Source of the DNA: JANNWF01 sp041675805
GTDB taxonomy: Bacteria; Pseudomonadota; Gammaproteobacteria; Xanthomonadales; Xanthomonadaceae
Direction: 5' to 3'
NCBI GenBank assembly: GCA_041675805.1
Contig: JBAYTD010000024.1
Location: forward strand, 1 to 25,678
Length of the DNA: 25,678 nt
Part shown: piece after piece, positions 22,946 through 25,678 of the stretch
Layout of the letters: each line of letters begins with the position of its first letter
Position numbering within the stretch: the stretch's first letter is position 1
Translations under genes and position numbers: made by a program
The notes under the pieces: generated by a model
The model's input: the letters and a program-made list of their open reading frames with translations, nothing else
Told to the model about the DNA's origin: nothing
The model's database searches: none

Positions 22946-23731
22946 TTGAAAAGAATTTTCATGATCGTGGCAACTGCCTGTTTCTTCGCGGTATCTTTCC
23001 ATGCAGAGGCCATCCTTGTTCGCTGTGACGGCTGCAATGAAACCGCCATGGCCAACAAGGCGGTTCGCTTCGGGCCCGGCATACACACGCTCTACAGCCT
23101 TCCGGATGGCGAAGCCAGGAGATATCTGGTCGAGGAAGAGGCTGGTTTCAATTACGGTGCCACAGAGATGCGCGGGGTTCCGCAGGCAGAACGGGACATC
23201 ATCGACAATTTCGTGCAGTTCCACGGACTGACGGGTGGCACGATGAATGCCTTGGTCGAGGTGGATGCCAGCGATTGGTGGCCAACTCTCGCTGGCCGAA
23301 CGGCATTCGATGTGGCATGGAATCACAACTTGAGAATGCAGATTGCCAGCCATATTGCCATGGAGGGCATCCCCATCACACAAGCGGTCGTCTCCACGGT
23401 TGTTTCCTACGTGATGTCGGCAATGCAGGTGTCCGGTGAAATCACGATCACCGTCAAGCTTGAATTCGATGATGGCAGCTACGCGATTTACGAATTCAAG
23501 CCAGGCGCGGGACAGGCGGATTATATCGAACTGAGCAGCCGAACGGCGGATGGTGAATTCATCCCCGAATCCCCTGCCAATGCTTCCGGCGTTTGGACCG
23601 GTGCCTCTTCGTTGCTCTACATGCGACATCATCTTGCACGCCTGGGGGCGATCTTTTCCAGCTCCAATGACGCGTCAGAATCCATTGTTTGCAGCTTTGA
23701 CGGCACAACGCTGCATTGCGTCATTGATTAG
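22946..23731 (+). CDS. secreted protein of unknown function with an N-terminal CxxC
   Basis: The 261-residue product starts at TTG (22946), preceded by AAGGA at good spacing. A signal peptide (MKRIFMIVATACFFAVSFHA, then EA) is followed in the mature protein by Cys27 and Cys30 in RCDGC. The rest is mixed alpha/beta, including ITITVKLEFDDGSYAIYEFK, a beta hairpin, and two more cysteines near the C-terminus (VCSFDGTTLHCVID) that could pair. I recall similar small secreted proteins with a leading CxxC in Xanthomonadaceae but know no function for them. GC content and codon use are clearly lower than in pepN and bioC on either side, suggesting transfer. The SnoaL-like gene begins 13 bases after its stop. 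Confidence 0.75.
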   Translation: MKRIFMIVATACFFAVSFHAEAILVRCDGCNETAMANKAVRFGPGIHTLYSLPDGEARRYLVEEEAGFNYGATEMRGVPQAERDIIDNFVQFHGLTGGTMNALVEVDASDWWPTLAGRTAFDVAWNHNLRMQIASHIAMEGIPITQAVVSTVVSYVMSAMQVSGEITITVKLEFDDGSYAIYEFKPGAGQADYIELSSRTADGEFIPESPANASGVWTGASSLLYMRHHLARLGAIFSSSNDASESIVCSFDGTTLHCVID

Positions 23732-23744
23732 ACGCGTTCCCATC

Positions 23745-24161
23745 ATGGCCACCGACTCCGCCCAATCTCATGCGTTGATCACTGCCTACTACGCCGCCTT
23801 CAACCAAGGCGACTGGGAAGGCATGGTGGAGAAGCTGACCGACGACGTGGCGCATGACCTCAACCAAGGGCCGCGCGAAACCGGGCGTGAGGCGTTTCGC
23901 GCCTTTCTCGCCCGCATGAACCGCAGTTACCGCGAGCGGCTGGAGGACATCGTGGTGTTCGCCTCCGCAGACGGCGCGCGGGCGGCGGCGGAGTACGTGG
24001 TACACGGCGAGTAACTGGCCACTGACGAGGGTTTGCCGGCGGCCAGCGGGCAGAACCACGTGCTGCCGGGCGGGGCGTTCTTCGACATCCGCGACGGCCG
24101 CATCAGCCGGGTCAGCAATTACTACAACTTGCGGGACTGGCTGACTCAGGTCGGCGACTGA
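23745..24161 (+). pseudogene. SnoaL/ketosteroid isomerase-like protein, interrupted by an in-frame TAA
   Basis: The frame from ATG 23745 reads MATDSAQSHALITAYYAAFN, then QGDWEGMVEKLTDDVAHDLN, REAFRAFLARMN and ARAAAEYVVHGE, an NTF2-like (SnoaL) fold. A TAA at 24012-24014 (codon 90) stops it. The same frame then continues without a break as LATDEGLPAASGQNHVLPGG, AFFDIRDGRISRVSNYYNLR and DWLTQVGD to TGA 24159-24161, supplying the missing family C-terminus. One base change from a tyrosine codon would explain it. Without the second half the fold is incomplete, so the gene is probably inactive. Its end overlaps the convergent bioC gene by 16 bases. Confidence 0.82.
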
Positions 24162-25030
24162 GGCTTGCGCCGGCGCAGCGACTCGACCGGGAAGCCGACC
24201 ACGTCGGCACCGCCCAATCGGCGCGGCTGGCCGGGCTGGGGGGCAAACGCCTGTACGTAGGCGACATCGTAGGTGGCCACGATGCGCTCCTGCCCGGCGG
24301 CGCGCGGATAGGCGGCCAGCGCGGCGCGCATGCGCTGCTTGCCGGTCAGGCCGCGGCGGCGGTCGGCCATCGCGTTGCCCGCGCCCAGACCATGCAGTTC
24401 GCGCAGCAGGGCCATCGGCTCGGCATAGTCGAGATGGAAGCGGTCGACGTGCAGCACCGGGTCGCGGAAACCGGCGGCGAGCAGGGCGTCGCCGACGGTT
24501 TGCAGGGGCAGGAAGCCGCTGACGTGGGGTCGCCCCGGATCGGCCTCGGCGAAAGCCTGGCGCAGCTCCCACAGGGTGTCGTCGACGAAGGTGGAGAACA
24601 GCAGCAGGCCGTCCGGCCGCAGCACGCGGCGGAAGCCGTCCAGCGTCGCCGGCAGGTCGTCGACCCATTGCAGGCACAGGTTGGAAAACAGCAGGTCGAG
24701 GCTGGCGTCGGCCAGCGGCAGGGCGCGGGCGTCGGCGCAGACGCGCTCGACGCGGCGCGCGGCCGGCTTCCACCAGCCCTGCCGTTGCAGGCGCAGCATC
24801 GGCAGGGCGATGTCCAACGCCAGCACCTGGGCGCGCGGCCATTGCCGCTTGATGGCGGCGGCGGCCTTGCCCGGCCCGCTGCCGAGGTCGAGCACCCGCG
24901 CCGGTGCGGCCGCAACGGCGTCCAGTTGCTCCAGCAGGCGCGATTCCACCTCGGCCTGCAGGGCGGCGAAGGCGCTGTATCCGGGCGCGGCGCGGGCGAA
25001 GGCGCGGCGAATCTGGCGATGATCGAACAT
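24146..25030 (-). CDS. bioC: malonyl-ACP O-methyltransferase
   Basis: The 294-residue protein has the class I methyltransferase fold. The SAM-binding motif I is VLDLGSGPGKAAAAI (about residues 46-60), the acidic post-I segment is VLALDIALPML, and SNLCLQWVDDLPATLDGFRR with LRPDGLLLFSTF follow. The opening FDHRQIRRAFARAAPGYSAF is characteristic of BioC, which methylates malonyl-ACP to start pimelate synthesis for biotin. It is longer than E. coli BioC (251), mainly at the C-terminus. The ATG at 25030 starts the conserved N-terminus. No other bio genes are visible here; they may lie elsewhere. It is divergent from trkA. Confidence 0.85.
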   Translation of the reverse strand: MFDHRQIRRAFARAAPGYSAFAALQAEVESRLLEQLDAVAAAPARVLDLGSGPGKAAAAIKRQWPRAQVLALDIALPMLRLQRQGWWKPAARRVERVCADARALPLADASLDLLFSNLCLQWVDDLPATLDGFRRVLRPDGLLLFSTFVDDTLWELRQAFAEADPGRPHVSGFLPLQTVGDALLAAGFRDPVLHVDRFHLDYAEPMALLRELHGLGAGNAMADRRRGLTGKQRMRAALAAYPRAAGQERIVATYDVAYVQAFAPQPGQPRRLGGADVVGFPVESLRRRKPQSPT

Positions 25031-25153
25031 GCCGAATTATCGCCCGCTTGCCGACCGCGTTGAACCGTCATCGGTGCGTCAGCGCCAGGGCAGACGAAAA
25101 CGCCGCCGACGCGCACAATGCAGCCCGGTCCCCGAGCGCCGTATGCTGCCTGC

Positions 25154-25678
25154 ATGAAGATCATCATCCTTGGTGCCGGCCAGGTCGGTTCCTCGCTGGC
25201 GGCGGCCCTGGTCGGCGAGAACAACGACATCAGCGTGGTCGACACCGATGGCACGCGGCTGGCGGCGCTGGCCGAGCGGCTGGACATCCGCACCGTGCAC
25301 GGGCACGCCTCGCTGCCCAGCACGCTGGGCCAGGCCGGCGCGGAGGACGCCGAACTGGTGATCGCGGTCACCTCCAGCGACGAGGTCAACCTGGTCGCCT
25401 GCCAGGTCGCCGACATCGTTTACAAGACACCGTCGAAGATCGCCCGGCTGCGCGAGGCGGAGTATCTGCAACATCCGGAGCTGACCGGCAAGGCGCGGGC
25501 GGCGGTGGACGTGGCGATCAGCCCGGAGGACCTGGTCTGTCGCCACGTGCAATGGCTGGTCGAGTATCCGGGCGCGCTGCAGGTGCTGGATTTCGCCGAC
25601 GGCCGCGCGCAACTGGTCGGCGTGCGGGCGGAAACCGGCGGTGCCCTGGTCGGGCACGAAATCCGCGAACTGCGCGCG
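25154..25678 (+). CDS. trkA: Trk potassium uptake regulatory subunit, 3' partial
   Basis: The open frame of 175 codons runs off the end of the window. It starts MKIIILGAGQVGSSLAAALV, an RCK/KTN Rossmann strand with GAGQVG (residues 7-12), followed by the acidic strand end SVVDTD. AVTSSDEVNLVACQVAD is a further TrkA block, and KIARLREAEYL follows. TrkA is the peripheral NAD(H)-binding subunit controlling the TrkH/TrkG potassium channel. About the first third of the usual 450-460 residues is present. The ATG at 25154 fits the family N-terminus. Confidence 0.93.
   Translation, partial: MKIIILGAGQVGSSLAAALVGENNDISVVDTDGTRLAALAERLDIRTVHGHASLPSTLGQAGAEDAELVIAVTSSDEVNLVACQVADIVYKTPSKIARLREAEYLQHPELTGKARAAVDVAISPEDLVCRHVQWLVEYPGALQVLDFADGRAQLVGVRAETGGALVGHEIRELRA

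Noticed and set aside
24012..24014. Programmed readthrough or recoding at the TAA
   Set aside because: TAA is the least leaky stop and no recoding structure is visible; a simple nonsense change is more likely.
1..25678. CRISPR arrays, tRNA or rRNA genes, insertion-sequence transposases
   Set aside because: No regularly spaced repeats, cloverleaf sequences, rRNA segments or transposase motifs were recognised by eye on either strand.

Overview
The window looks like chromosomal DNA from a high-GC gammaproteobacterium of the Xanthomonadales/Lysobacterales type. This rests on the gene families and their protein sequences (PolA numbered almost exactly as in E. coli, a DUF2782 protein, PepN, Dcp-type M3 peptidase, BioC, TrkA) and on G/C-rich third codon positions across most of the window. 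No species is claimed.

Region 1 (about 1-3500) is lower in GC and looks like one end of a mobile element. It holds a leftward, tightly packed operon. The genes in order are a complete tyrosine recombinase, a small XRE-type DNA-binding protein, a recombinase-like protein that appears to have lost its catalytic residues and carries an N-terminal cysteine cluster, and a GIY-YIG nuclease domain protein. The operon begins at a promoter overlapped by a perfect inverted repeat, with a second, weaker copy 73 bp upstream. The unit is separated from polA by a textbook intrinsic terminator and a G-run-rich spacer. The other end of the element is outside the window.

Region 2 (3782-8073) is polA with a DUF4139 secreted protein gene just upstream, probably co-transcribed. 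Region 3 (8283-11447) is a toxin-antitoxin cluster: parDE, hicAB and a third antitoxin whose RelE/ParE-like toxin is frameshifted, with a saccharopine-dehydrogenase-like reductase among them. Region 4 (11561-14217) holds small membrane or exported proteins, DUF2782 and a cardiolipin synthase. Region 5 (14301-19146) carries a lipoprotein Dcp-type metallopeptidase, a strong 14-bp hairpin, and a tandem-GAF, GGDEF-EAL cyclic-di-GMP protein. Region 6 (19229-22743) is an exported dienelactone hydrolase-like enzyme and aminopeptidase N. Region 7 (22744-24161) is an AT-richer insert-like gene for a secreted CxxC protein, followed by a SnoaL/ketosteroid-isomerase-like gene broken by one in-frame TAA. 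The window ends with divergent bioC and the start of trkA.

The most interesting candidate system is the four-gene recombinase operon with its paired operator-like palindromes beside polA. The other notable observations are the cluster of three toxin-antitoxin loci with one dead toxin, promoter geometry suggesting near-leaderless hicA and integrase messages, and a recent internal duplication in the c-di-GMP protein. All assignments are from reading the sequence; no database search was possible.
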